This document shows positions 17,430 through 25,512 of a DNA stretch of 55,408 nucleotides, in pieces (the stretch's first letter is position 1; the number at the start of each line of letters is the position of its first letter). The notes under the pieces were generated by a model. It was not told where the DNA came from. It saw nothing but the letters and a program-made list of their open reading frames with translations, and searched no databases. Origin of the DNA: an uncultured Clostridia bacterium (GTDB lineage: Bacteria > Bacillota > Clostridia > Oscillospirales > Oscillospiraceae); the NCBI GenBank assembly GCA_947649615.1, contig CANSSG010000019.1:1-55408 (forward strand), written 5' to 3'. A program made the position numbers and the translations under genes.

Positions 17430-18608
17430 ATGGTCGTTATGGAAAAGTATGAGCAGGCAGCCAGGATCTTGCAGGAAAAGGATATCGGCCTATGGCTGCT
17501 GATGGGACGGGAAACGGTGGATATCTGCGATCCCGGCCTGCGGCTGGTGATGCCGTCCAATATTATGGGGGTGTCTGCGTTCTTCTTCACACCGGACGGA
17601 CGCCGCCGGGCGTTGGTGCGGCGGCAGGATGTGAGTGGGGTGGAGTCCACGGGTGTGTTCAGCGAGGTGCGCGGGTATGATGCGGACTTTGACCAGCAGC
17701 TCCGGGAGATGATCATAGAAATTGACCCTAATGTGATTGATTTGGACGTAGACCTCTATGACGCGATGGCGGACGGCCTGACTACCGGGCTTTACCTGCG
17801 CCTTCTGCGGTGCCTTGAGGGGACGGCCTATGCCGGCCGCATCAGCTTCGGACAGGCCGTCCGCTCTATTCGCGGCCGCAAAACACCGGAAGAAATCGAC
17901 CGGCAGAGGGATGTGCTGAAGCTGCTTAATCAGGTGTGTGAGGAACTGCAAAGCTGGGCCGGCGTTGGCGTCACGGAAGCGGAGGTGTACCGGTACTGCC
18001 AGGCGTTTATGAGAAAAAACGGCTTGACGGGGTCTTGGGAAAATAGCTGCTGCCCGCTGGTCCATGCGGGAGCCAGAAGCAGGCAGGGGCTTGTCCCACC
18101 GTCAGAAAATCCAATTCGCCCCGGCGATGTTTTTCATCTCAGTTTTGGCGCTAAAAAGAATGGATATGCAACGGACTTCCAACGAACCTGGTATGTTTTT
18201 GAGGAAGGGGAGAAATCGGTTCCTCAGGAGGTGCAGAACGCTTTTGACGCCATCCGTAAAACAATTGAGGTGGTACGCACCGCGATGCGGCCCGGCATGG
18301 AGGGGCGGCAGGTGGACGAGATGGCCAGGGAAATCATGGGGCAGGCGGGCTTTGCCTACTCCCGTGGCAGCGGACACGCTGTGGGCATGGCCCTCCACGA
18401 CGGCTGCTTCCAACTGTGTCCAGATACGCCGGTGCTGGGCGACCTGCCGGGACGCAGGCTGGAAGCGGGTAATGTGTTTACGTTGGAGTTTTTCTGCAAC
18501 ACGTCCCGGGGCGTGGTGGCTATGGAGGAGATGATTGAACTGACGGAGCACGGCGGCGAGTATATCTACTATCCCCAAACGCAGCTCTGGACGTTGAATC
18601 AGCAATAA
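17430..18608 (+). CDS. M24-family (Xaa-Pro peptidase-like) protein with one metal-ligand Asp replaced by Ser
   Basis: A 392-residue protein with the two-domain layout of prolidases and aminopeptidase P: an N-terminal creatinase-like domain and a C-terminal pita-bread domain. Four of the five usual metal ligands are visible: Asp249 in ATDFQRT, His316 in GSGHAVG, Glu353 in FTLEFF and Glu366 in AMEEMIEL. The first Asp, 11 residues before Asp249, is Ser238 (HLSFGAKKNGY). The substrate-side His322 (ALHD) is kept. It may be a peptidase with altered metal binding or a non-hydrolytic relative such as creatinase. ATG 17430 gives GGAGG a 9-base spacing; the ATG 9 bases earlier touches the site. The gene follows oppF by 13 bases. 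Confidence 0.85.
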   Translation: MVVMEKYEQAARILQEKDIGLWLLMGRETVDICDPGLRLVMPSNIMGVSAFFFTPDGRRRALVRRQDVSGVESTGVFSEVRGYDADFDQQLREMIIEIDPNVIDLDVDLYDAMADGLTTGLYLRLLRCLEGTAYAGRISFGQAVRSIRGRKTPEEIDRQRDVLKLLNQVCEELQSWAGVGVTEAEVYRYCQAFMRKNGLTGSWENSCCPLVHAGARSRQGLVPPSENPIRPGDVFHLSFGAKKNGYATDFQRTWYVFEEGEKSVPQEVQNAFDAIRKTIEVVRTAMRPGMEGRQVDEMAREIMGQAGFAYSRGSGHAVGMALHDGCFQLCPDTPVLGDLPGRRLEAGNVFTLEFFCNTSRGVVAMEEMIELTEHGGEYIYYPQTQLWTLNQQ

Positions 18609-18632
18609 AATTATAGGAAGGAGACGGCATAT

Positions 18633-19814
18633 ATGTTACATATGACCAGACTTAGCGATGAAGCCCTGCGGTTTGGCGAGGAACTTGCTTCCGTTACGCT
18701 GGGTATTGATGCGTTGGACCGCCGTCTGCATAACCTCGCGGAGCCGGCAGACGGGCTTGTAGTCATTAACATGGGCTGGAAGAAGGTTCGGGAATTTGAG
18801 AACTTTGCGGAAGCCCGCAGTACGCTGGGAGAGTTGGCGAAAAAGAGTTTTTCCCTGCCGGAGCCAGACCGCCGGTTGTACTATTTGCAGGCATGCGTCT
18901 CTTTGGACGGTTTCTGCGCTTTCCGCCAGGGAGAAATGCCGGAATTGATGGATCAGGTGGGTCTGTTTCTTCATGCGGACTGCGCTCCGGTGAGCGAGAC
19001 GCATCTGACAGAGTGCTGCGCCCGTTTGCAGGACGTCCTTGCCCGTATGGGTTACGCGGGGACCTTGCAAGGGATGACCGCGAAGTGGGAACAGGAAAAC
19101 CGTGTGCCGGCGGACCGGGTACAAGAGACGATGCTTGCTCTGATGGCTCAGGCGCGGAAGAAAACCGGGGGGATTTTGCCCTTGCCGGAAGCGGAGTATA
19201 CCTGTGTGGTGGAAAAAGGCGGGCCTTTTAGCGCCCGCAGCGATTATGACCATTTACGGGTCGTGGTCAACATTGAGCCGGATTATACGGTGCAGGCGTT
19301 GAAACATCTGGTGTGCCATGAGGCCTATCCGGGACATTACATGCAGTTTGCCCTGCGGCGGATGTATTACGAGCAGGGGTATGGTGCTGCGGACGGTCTC
19401 CTATCCGTCTGTAACCATGCGTCCTCCTGCGCTTTTGAAGGGATTGCGGATATGGGAAGCAGGCTGTTGGGCTGGACCAAGGACGATAACGATCGGGTTT
19501 TTGAGATTCTCAGTGAGATCAAGTCCGCAATGGGTACGGCTTCGTCCTATCAGAAGAATGTGCTTCATTGGACGGATGATGCAATCCGCGCCTATATGCA
19601 GAAATGGCCCCTGCTGGGGGGTGATGGTGCGGTGAGGAGCCGCCTGCGCTTTGTCGGAGAATCCTCGAGGGCGGCGCTGATCTGGTCCTACTGGCGGGGA
19701 GATCAGGCGGTTTCCAATGTGATGGACCGTGTGGAGACGAAGGATATGGACCGCTTTATGGATTACAGCTACGGCAGGCTGCATACGCCGGCCAGTTTAC
19801 AGATGTTCCATTAA
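18633..19814 (+). CDS. DUF885-family metallopeptidase-like protein (short form 2)
   Basis: A 393-residue paralogue of the gene at 14257-15435, with the same length and order of motifs: LPEPDRRLYY, GILPLPE, ALKHLVCHEAYPGHYMQF (HExxPGH), SCAFEGIAD and ALIWSYWRGDQAVSNV. The two probably arose by duplication and may handle different peptides or act as a heteromer. Start ATG 18633 has AGGAAGGAG upstream; an ATG three codons later is also possible. Cytoplasmic by lack of a signal peptide. Confidence 0.82.
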   Translation: MLHMTRLSDEALRFGEELASVTLGIDALDRRLHNLAEPADGLVVINMGWKKVREFENFAEARSTLGELAKKSFSLPEPDRRLYYLQACVSLDGFCAFRQGEMPELMDQVGLFLHADCAPVSETHLTECCARLQDVLARMGYAGTLQGMTAKWEQENRVPADRVQETMLALMAQARKKTGGILPLPEAEYTCVVEKGGPFSARSDYDHLRVVVNIEPDYTVQALKHLVCHEAYPGHYMQFALRRMYYEQGYGAADGLLSVCNHASSCAFEGIADMGSRLLGWTKDDNDRVFEILSEIKSAMGTASSYQKNVLHWTDDAIRAYMQKWPLLGGDGAVRSRLRFVGESSRAALIWSYWRGDQAVSNVMDRVETKDMDRFMDYSYGRLHTPASLQMFH

Positions 19815-19836
19815 TGCCTGCGGGAGGATTATTGCT

Positions 19837-21051
19837 ATGATTACAATTGAGGAAAAGTTTGCAAAACTGGGCGTGGACAACGCGCCGGGGCAGGAAGTGC
19901 GGCTCAAAAGCGTGGACGCCGGGTTGGCCGGCGGACCGGTCCCTGGGGTGCGGGTGGATTTTTCTCATGGCGACGTAAACGCTTTTCCACCCCTGCCATG
20001 CACGATCGACCTTTTCTGCGAAGGCTTCCGCTTAGGCGCAGAGCAGGCGTACACAGAGTACCGGGGCAAACGGAGCCTGTGCGACGCCCTCGCACAAAAG
20101 CTGGCGGCGTTTACCGGTGCGCCGGTTTCGGCGGACAGTGAACTGATTCTTACGCCCGGCACCCAGGGGGCGCTGTTCTTGGCTATGGGGGCCAATATCG
20201 TCCGGGGGGACAAGGTGGCGATTGTTGAGCCGGATTATTTTGCCAACCGCAAGTTGGTGGAGTTTTTTGAGGGCGAATTGTGTCCTGTTCCTATGAACTA
20301 TTTTGAGGCCGGAGAAGGCGCCGGTTTGAACCTAGAAAGACTGGAGGAAACGTTCCGGGACGGCGTCAAGTTGTTCCTGTTTTCCACACCAAACAATCCC
20401 ACCGGTGCGGTTTATTCGGAGAGGGAGCTGCGGGCTATTGCCGGACTGGCGAATAAGTACGGGGTAAAGATCATCTGCGATGAACTGTACGCCCGGCAGA
20501 TTTTTGACGGGCGGCCGTATGTACATTTACGGTCTCTGGGACTGATGGACCCGGAAAATTTGATGACCATTATGGGACCGTCTAAGACAGAGTCCGCCAG
20601 CGGTTTCCGCCTGGGGGCGGCTTTTGGCTCCGCCGCCATGATCTCACGGATGGAAAAGCTGCAAGCAGTCGTTTCACTGCGGGCGGCGGGTTATTGCCAA
20701 GCGGTGCTGGGCAGTTGGTTTTCCGAACCAGAGGAGTGGATGCGGCAGCGGGTAGCCGCACACCAGCAGATTCGCGATGATTTGGTCGGTGAGTTTCGCA
20801 GGATTCCGGGCTGCATGGTCCGGCCCACCGAGGGGGGAAGCTACCTGTTCCCGCGTATGCCGAAGCTGAAGGTGGAGATGCAGGATTTTGTATCCGCCTT
20901 GCGGATACAAGCTAATGTAACGGTAACGCCGGGGACGGAATTTGGGCCGTATACGGATAGTTTCCGGATCAACTTCTCACAGGACCGTCAAGCGGCTGTG
21001 GACGCGGTGCGGCGTATCGCTCAGATGGTAGAGCGGTACCGGGCGGAGTAG
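19837..21051 (+). CDS. Pyridoxal-phosphate aminotransferase, class I/II
   Basis: A 404-residue fold-type I aminotransferase. Visible landmarks are the cofactor-binding LTPGTQGAL loop, STPNNPTGAVYSERELRAI with the Asn contacting the ring, ICDELYARQ with the Asp, and the Schiff-base Lys in GPSKTESASGFRLG. A C-terminal Arg (DSFRINFS) would bind the substrate carboxylate. It should move the amino group of an amino acid released from the imported peptide to 2-oxoglutarate or a similar acceptor. ATG 19837 has GGGAGGATT upstream; the gene starts 22 bases after the DUF885 gene. Confidence 0.88.
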   Translation: MITIEEKFAKLGVDNAPGQEVRLKSVDAGLAGGPVPGVRVDFSHGDVNAFPPLPCTIDLFCEGFRLGAEQAYTEYRGKRSLCDALAQKLAAFTGAPVSADSELILTPGTQGALFLAMGANIVRGDKVAIVEPDYFANRKLVEFFEGELCPVPMNYFEAGEGAGLNLERLEETFRDGVKLFLFSTPNNPTGAVYSERELRAIAGLANKYGVKIICDELYARQIFDGRPYVHLRSLGLMDPENLMTIMGPSKTESASGFRLGAAFGSAAMISRMEKLQAVVSLRAAGYCQAVLGSWFSEPEEWMRQRVAAHQQIRDDLVGEFRRIPGCMVRPTEGGSYLFPRMPKLKVEMQDFVSALRIQANVTVTPGTEFGPYTDSFRINFSQDRQAAVDAVRRIAQMVERYRAE

Positions 21052-21118
21052 TCCCGGTTCATTTTAAGAGAAAGGCGGCGGGCGGCTTGGCTTCAGCCTG
21101 CTGGGTGGTTGCGGTATT

Positions 21119-21865
21119 ATGAAAAGAGTTGGATTTCTTGGCTGCGGCAAAATTGGGCGCGCACTCCTGAACCGCGTTCGGGAGACGGGGAATGAAGCTG
21201 CTTTCGTACAAGACATCTTTTATAAGGAAGCGGCGGACTTTCCTGTAGTGGAAACGGCTGATCCTGCTGTTTTGCAGCATGTCGATTTAATTGTGGAGTG
21301 TGCCACGGCGGATGCACTGGTGGAAAATTTTGATGCAATGATTGCTGCTGCGGATATGCTGGTTTTCTCCCTTACCGCTTTCAGTGATGAGGAGTTTCTG
21401 TGCCACGCCAAGTCAAAAGCGATGGAATGCGGCCACAGAATTTACTTTCCTCATGGCGCGATCTTAGGGCTGGACGGTATTTCGGATGCGCGGGCGATTA
21501 TGAGCGGCGCTTCCATTGAAACTGTCAAAAGCCCCAAAAGCCTTGGGCTGGATCTGGCAGAGCGCACGGTCGTCTATGAGGGCAGTACCAGAGGGGCGTG
21601 TAGAGCGTTTCCCAGGAATGTGAATGTTCACGCGGCGGTGGCGCTGGCTGGGATCGGCTTTGACAGGACGGCATCCCGTATTGTGGCGGACCCGGCGGCG
21701 TCAACCAACAGCCATATTATCTCTATTGAAGGGGAAGGCATACAGTTTACGATTCATGTTTCTTCCTTCACAACGGGCGGTGTGACCGGTGTTTATACGC
21801 CTATGTCCGCTTGCGGCAGTTTGGACCGCGTCCTGGATAACCGGGGCGAATATTGTTTTGTTTGA
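21119..21865 (+). CDS. L-aspartate dehydrogenase-like protein (NadX family)
   Basis: A 248-residue oxidoreductase resembling aspartate dehydrogenase (formerly DUF108). It has a Rossmann start RVGFLGCGKIGRALL, a central IYFPHGAILGLDGI stretch and the family region NVNVHAAVALAGIGFDRT...VADPAASTNSHIISIEG. The family converts L-aspartate to iminoaspartate/oxaloacetate with NAD(P). In an operon with an aminotransferase it could release ammonia from aspartate or act on another amino acid. It is last in the operon; a strong terminator follows. The ribosome binding site is weak (GGGTGGTTGCGG). Confidence 0.82.
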   Translation: MKRVGFLGCGKIGRALLNRVRETGNEAAFVQDIFYKEAADFPVVETADPAVLQHVDLIVECATADALVENFDAMIAAADMLVFSLTAFSDEEFLCHAKSKAMECGHRIYFPHGAILGLDGISDARAIMSGASIETVKSPKSLGLDLAERTVVYEGSTRGACRAFPRNVNVHAAVALAGIGFDRTASRIVADPAASTNSHIISIEGEGIQFTIHVSSFTTGGVTGVYTPMSACGSLDRVLDNRGEYCFV

Positions 21866-21898
21866 TAGTAATGAAATTTACCCTTTCATACTATGATA

Positions 21899-21944
21899 GA
21901 AAATCTGGGTCCGCCCGATTGGGCAGGCCCAGATTTTCTTTTGC
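21899..21944. terminator. Strong hairpin terminator closing the transporter operon
   Basis: GAAAATCTGGG (21899-21909) pairs exactly with CCCAGATTTTC (21928-21938), with a partly paired interior, followed by TTTTG. Confidence 0.88.
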
Positions 21945-22066
21945 CTCCTGCTTCCGCCCAAAGAGATGCTTCTATGGCGAGACGGCGGCCGGCTATGCCG
22001 GATTTGAAAAAATGTCCTCTTTTTGCTGAATACGTCATATGCCGTGCCGGTCTAAATCCGTCCGGA

Positions 22067-22103
22067 TTCGACAAAATAGGGAAATCCTTCCAGAACTGTC
22101 GAA
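22067..22103 (+). promoter_or_regulatory. Two Spo0A boxes upstream of spo0A
   Basis: TTCGACAAAA at 22067-22076 is the reverse complement of a strong 0A box (TTTTGTCGAA), and TGTCGAA at 22097-22103 is a second core in the other orientation. A weaker TTCGAC lies at 22139-22144. Spo0A is known to control its own gene through such boxes. The promoter itself cannot be assigned firmly, though AGGGAAAT at about 22078 could be a sigma-H -35. The rest of the 404-base gap (21866-22269) shows no gene. Confidence 0.65.
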
Positions 22104-22269
22104 CGAAAATGTGCGATTTTTATACTGAATTTGCAAGTTTCGACTTGTGTTTTCTGTCTGTTTATGGTAATTTGTAAGCAAGGCACAACGAAGCTTCGAT
22201 TTCTCGTCTAATCAGACGGATGGCCCTCTATTCATGTCGACATGCAAATTTTTGAAAGGATCTATGCGT

Positions 22270-23019
22270 ATGGACAACAGAATAAAAATCATGTTGGCGG
22301 ACGTCGATTCCGATGGGCGCAGCATGTTGCAAGACGCTTTGGAAGCTACCGGGCGTTTCACTGTCGTCGCGTCTACCGGCGATGGCTGTGAAGTGCTGTC
22401 TTTGGTGGAAGAGAAAAAGCCCGATCTACTGGTCCTTGACCTGGTGCTGCCGGGCCTGGACGGGCTGAGCATCTTGCAGCGGATGGGAGGAGACAGCCAG
22501 CCGTTGGTTCTGGCAACGTCCTCTTTCGTGACCCAGGAGACCATTGCGCAGGCCGGCGATTTGGGCGCAACCATGTTCATCCCTAAGCCCTACAACGAGG
22601 ATGCCATGGTGGGCAGCCTGCTCCGTTTGGCAGAAAAGGCCGACCCCAAAGTCCATGCTCCCGGCTTAGAGGAGTTAGTGACTTCTATCATCCATGAGGT
22701 GGGCGTTCCGGCACATATCAAGGGCTATCAGTATGTCCGAGAGGCGATTATGATTACCGTAGAGAATATGGATGTCATCAATTCCGTGACCAAGGTGCTC
22801 TATCCCGAGGTTGCGAAGCGGTACCATACGACCCCCAGCCGGGTGGAACGGGCAATCCGCCATGCGATCGAAGTCGCCTGGGACCGCGGGGATTTGGAGA
22901 CGCTGCAAAAATTCTTCGGCTACACCGTCAGCAACGCCAAGGGCAAGCCAACTAACTCCGAGTTTATTGCCATGATTAGCGACAGAATACGGCTCAAGCT
23001 GAAAACCGCTACGGCGTAA
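22270..23019 (+). CDS. spo0A: Sporulation master regulator Spo0A
   Basis: A 249-residue response regulator. The receiver domain has the phospho-acceptor Asp57 ([13 protein letters not shown]) and the conserved Lys in IPKPYN. In the acidic pocket Asp11 is followed by Val and then Asp (LADVD) instead of the usual Asp-Asp. The C-terminal DNA-binding domain is unmistakable: [19 protein letters not shown], the recognition region with [20 protein letters not shown], and [10 protein letters not shown]. It is controlled by the sporulation phosphorelay and switches on early sporulation genes. ATG 22270 is set by AAAGGA 9 bases upstream; earlier ATGs at 22234 and 22264 are worse placed. The usual spoIVB neighbour is missing. 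Confidence 0.96.
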   Translation: MDNRIKIMLADVDSDGRSMLQDALEATGRFTVVASTGDGCEVLSLVEEKKPDLLVLDLVLPGLDGLSILQRMGGDSQPLVLATSSFVTQETIAQAGDLGATMFIPKPYNEDAMVGSLLRLAEKADPKVHAPGLEELVTSIIHEVGVPAHIKGYQYVREAIMITVENMDVINSVTKVLYPEVAKRYHTTPSRVERAIRHAIEVAWDRGDLETLQKFFGYTVSNAKGKPTNSEFIAMISDRIRLKLKTATA

Positions 23020-23098
23020 TGCGCTTCCCGCCGCGCAGGAAAGCGTTGCAGTAAAGCATTTTGGAGTAGAGAAGAATATAGTATGCGATGCATAAATT

Positions 23099-23144
23099 GA
23101 CCACTCTCCCTCGCCGGGCGCGGCGGCGGGGGAGTGGTCTTTTT
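23099..23144 (+). terminator. Terminator after spo0A
   Basis: GACCACTC (23099-23106) pairs with GAGTGGTC (23132-23139), with further CCC/GGGG pairing inside, then TTTTT. It lies 80 bases after the spo0A stop. Confidence 0.82.
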
Positions 23145-23171
23145 GGGGCAGTTTGCGCCAAGCAAAAGAGT

Positions 23172-23195
23172 AAGCCGCTGGTATGCCAGCGGCTT
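23172..23195. repeat. Perfect 10-bp inverted repeat without T-run
   Basis: AAGCCGCTGG, loop TATG, CCAGCGGCTT. No run of T follows on either strand, so it is not a normal terminator. It lies between the spo0A terminator and the trigger factor gene; the rest of this 395-base gap (23020-23414) shows no gene. Confidence 0.6.
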
Positions 23196-23359
23196 GTCCG
23201 GTGTGCCAAAAAAGATGAGATGGTTATAATCGATAAATTTATTGCAGGGAACAGCGCGAAAATTGTCAGGAACAACCAATATTTTCCGCTGGCTGCCGTT
23301 ACTCAAAAAAAACCGGAGAAAAGTGTGGATTTGTACTGGATTTTTTTATAAACCTGGGG

Positions 23360-23365
23360 TATAAT
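23360..23365 (+). promoter_or_regulatory. Probable -10 box of the trigger factor gene
   Basis: TATAAT preceded by TGGGG, about 50 bases before the start codon. No good -35 hexamer lies 17 bases upstream; a TTGTAC at 23331 is 23 bases away. Confidence 0.4.
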
Positions 23366-23414
23366 ACCTAGTTGGCTGACTGTATACGGCCACAGTAAAC
23401 GGAGGAAATATAAT

Positions 23415-24794
23415 ATGAGTGTTAAAAGCTGTGAAAAATTGGAAAAAAGCATGGTCTCGCTGACCGTGGAAGTGAGCGCCGCCGATTTCGAGGCTGCCGT
23501 TGAGAAGGCTTACAGGAAGCAGCGCGGGAGCATTCGGGTACCCGGCTTCCGTCCCGGTAAGGCCCCCCGCAAAATGATTGAAAGTATGTACGGCGCGGGC
23601 GTTTTCTATGAAGAGGCCGTCAATGAAGCCCTGCCGAAGGCTTACGAGGATGCCGTCAAGGAGCAGGAGTTGGACGTAGTGGGCTATCCCCAGGTGGAAC
23701 TGTTGGACGTGAGCAAGGACGGCTTTTCCTTTAAGGCCGATGTGGCCGTGTATCCCGAGGTCACCCTGGGCCAGTATAAAGGCGTGGAAGCGCCTAAGGC
23801 CGAGGTCAATGTGACCGAGGAGGACGTTGACAACCGTCTTAAGCAGATGGCTGACCGCAACAGCCGTATGGTCTCCGTGGAGGACCGGGCCGTACAGCAG
23901 GGCGATGTGGCGAATATCGACTTTGAGGGATTCTTGGAGGGCGTCCCCTTTGACGGGGGCAAGAGCGATAATTTCGACCTGGAAATTGGGTCCGGAAGCT
24001 TCGTACCCGGGTTTGAGGATCAGGTGGCCGGCATGAGCATCAGCGAGGAGAAGGATATTAACATCACCTTCCCCGAGGACTACCACGCCGATCTGGCCGG
24101 GAAGGCTGTGGTGTTCCATGTAAAGGTCAATTCTATTAAAATGAAGGACGTACCCGCCTTGGACGATGAGTTCGCCAAGGATGTGTCCGAGTTCGATACC
24201 TTGGACGAGCTGAAAAAGGACCTGCTGGAAAAAATAACCGCCGAGCGGGAAGAAGCCGCCAAGCATGCTTTTGAAGAAGCCGCTATGGCCAAGGTGGCCG
24301 GCAGCATCCAGGCCGACATTCCCGACGCTATGATTGAGAACCAGGCCCGCCGGTTTGTGGACAGCTTCCGGATGCAGATTCAGTCCCAGGGAATTCCCTA
24401 TGAAGAGTACATGAAGATGACCAACGTGGACGAGGCAAAGCTGTTGGAGGACGCCAGAGATCCTGCTGTGGGTCAGGTGCGGATGGATTTGGCCATCGCG
24501 GCTATCGTCAAGGCCGAGAACCTGGAAGCCAGCGATGAGGACGTGGAAGCTGAGTTCGAGAAGATGGCCGGCCAGTACGGCATGGACGTGGAGAATGTGA
24601 AGAAGTATCTGGACGCCGCCGTTATTAAAGAGCAGGTAGTCCGGGCCAAGGCTGTCGAGCTGGTGGCCGCCAACGCTGTGGCTGTGAAGCCCGAGGCGGC
24701 TCCCGAGGCAGAGGAAGCGCCGAAGGAGGAAAAGCCTAAGCGCACCCGCAAGAAGAAGGCCGAAAAAACGGAAGACGCCCCTGCGGCAGAGTAA
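23415..24794 (+). CDS. tig: Trigger factor, ribosome-bound chaperone/prolyl isomerase
   Basis: A 459-residue protein. The N-terminal ribosome-binding domain carries the signature GFRPGKAPRKMIE (the usual GFRxGKxP loop), followed by an FKBP-type isomerase domain (GDVANIDFEGFLEGVPFDGG...FVPGFEDQVAGM) and the helical C-terminal domain. A short charged tail rich in Lys, Glu and Ala (about 430-459) extends the end. Trigger factor meets nascent chains at the exit tunnel. It precedes clpP, clpX and lon, a gene order kept in many Firmicutes. GGAGG lies 9 bases before the ATG. Confidence 0.97.
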   Translation: MSVKSCEKLEKSMVSLTVEVSAADFEAAVEKAYRKQRGSIRVPGFRPGKAPRKMIESMYGAGVFYEEAVNEALPKAYEDAVKEQELDVVGYPQVELLDVSKDGFSFKADVAVYPEVTLGQYKGVEAPKAEVNVTEEDVDNRLKQMADRNSRMVSVEDRAVQQGDVANIDFEGFLEGVPFDGGKSDNFDLEIGSGSFVPGFEDQVAGMSISEEKDINITFPEDYHADLAGKAVVFHVKVNSIKMKDVPALDDEFAKDVSEFDTLDELKKDLLEKITAEREEAAKHAFEEAAMAKVAGSIQADIPDAMIENQARRFVDSFRMQIQSQGIPYEEYMKMTNVDEAKLLEDARDPAVGQVRMDLAIAAIVKAENLEASDEDVEAEFEKMAGQYGMDVENVKKYLDAAVIKEQVVRAKAVELVAANAVAVKPEAAPEAEEAPKEEKPKRTRKKKAEKTEDAPAAE

Positions 24795-24887
24795 AAATCC
24801 GGTTTTTGTACTAAATCCTGCCGGAACTGGGTATCATAGTGTGCGTACTGGGAGGACAGGAGCATCTTTCTGGAGGTAATTATAATT

Positions 24888-25469
24888 ATGAGTTTAGTCC
24901 CTTATGTAGTGGAGCAGACCAACCGGGGGGAACGGTCCTATGACATCTTTTCCCGGCTGCTCAACGACCGCATCATCTTCCTGGGGGAAGAGGTGAACGC
25001 TACGACCGCAAGCTTGGTGGTGGCCCAACTGCTGTATCTGGAGGCCCAGGACCCTGATAAGGAAATCCAATTGTATATCAACAGCCCCGGCGGCTCCGTT
25101 ACCGACGGCATGGCGATTTATGACACCATGCAGTATATCAAGTGCGACGTGTCCACAATCTGCGTGGGCATGGCCGCCAGCATGGGCGCGTTCCTGCTGT
25201 CCTCCGGGACGAAAGGGAAGCGGTTGGCCCTGCCTAACGCGGAGATCATGATACACCAGCCCTCCGCAGGAACGCAGGGGCAGGTCACCGACATGGCCAT
25301 CCACCTCAAGCGGATGGAGCTGATTAAGAAACGGCTGAATAATATTCTGGCCGAAAATACCGGCAAGAGCGTGGAGGCCATCACCGCCGACTGCGAGCGG
25401 GATAACTTCATGACCGCTGAGGAAGCCAAGGAATACGGCTTGGTGGATAAGGTGATCTACGCCAGATAA
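24888..25469 (+). CDS. clpP: ATP-dependent Clp protease proteolytic subunit
   Basis: A 193-residue serine protease subunit. The catalytic triad is visible: Ser98 in GMAASMGAF, His123 in MIHQPSAG and the Asp in [11 protein letters not shown]. It forms the double heptamer that degrades substrates unfolded by ClpX, which is encoded next. The TGGAGGTAATT site is well placed. An extended -10 (TGGGTATCAT, about 24827-24836) may provide an own promoter after tig. Confidence 0.98.
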   Translation: MSLVPYVVEQTNRGERSYDIFSRLLNDRIIFLGEEVNATTASLVVAQLLYLEAQDPDKEIQLYINSPGGSVTDGMAIYDTMQYIKCDVSTICVGMAASMGAFLLSSGTKGKRLALPNAEIMIHQPSAGTQGQVTDMAIHLKRMELIKKRLNNILAENTGKSVEAITADCERDNFMTAEEAKEYGLVDKVIYAR

Positions 25470-25512
25470 GGCCGGAGCAGACTTTTATAGAACGGGGGAA
25501 GGGAATTTGCCC

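Noticed and set aside
23346-24266. 306-codon minus-strand frame
   Set aside because: It is antisense to trigger factor and shows no protein features apart from Leu/His bias.
23331-24836. Similar TTTGTACT...GGGTAT(A/C)AT strings before tig and clpP as a shared regulatory site
   Set aside because: Spacing between the two parts differs (23 versus 20 bases) and the match is short; chance is likely.
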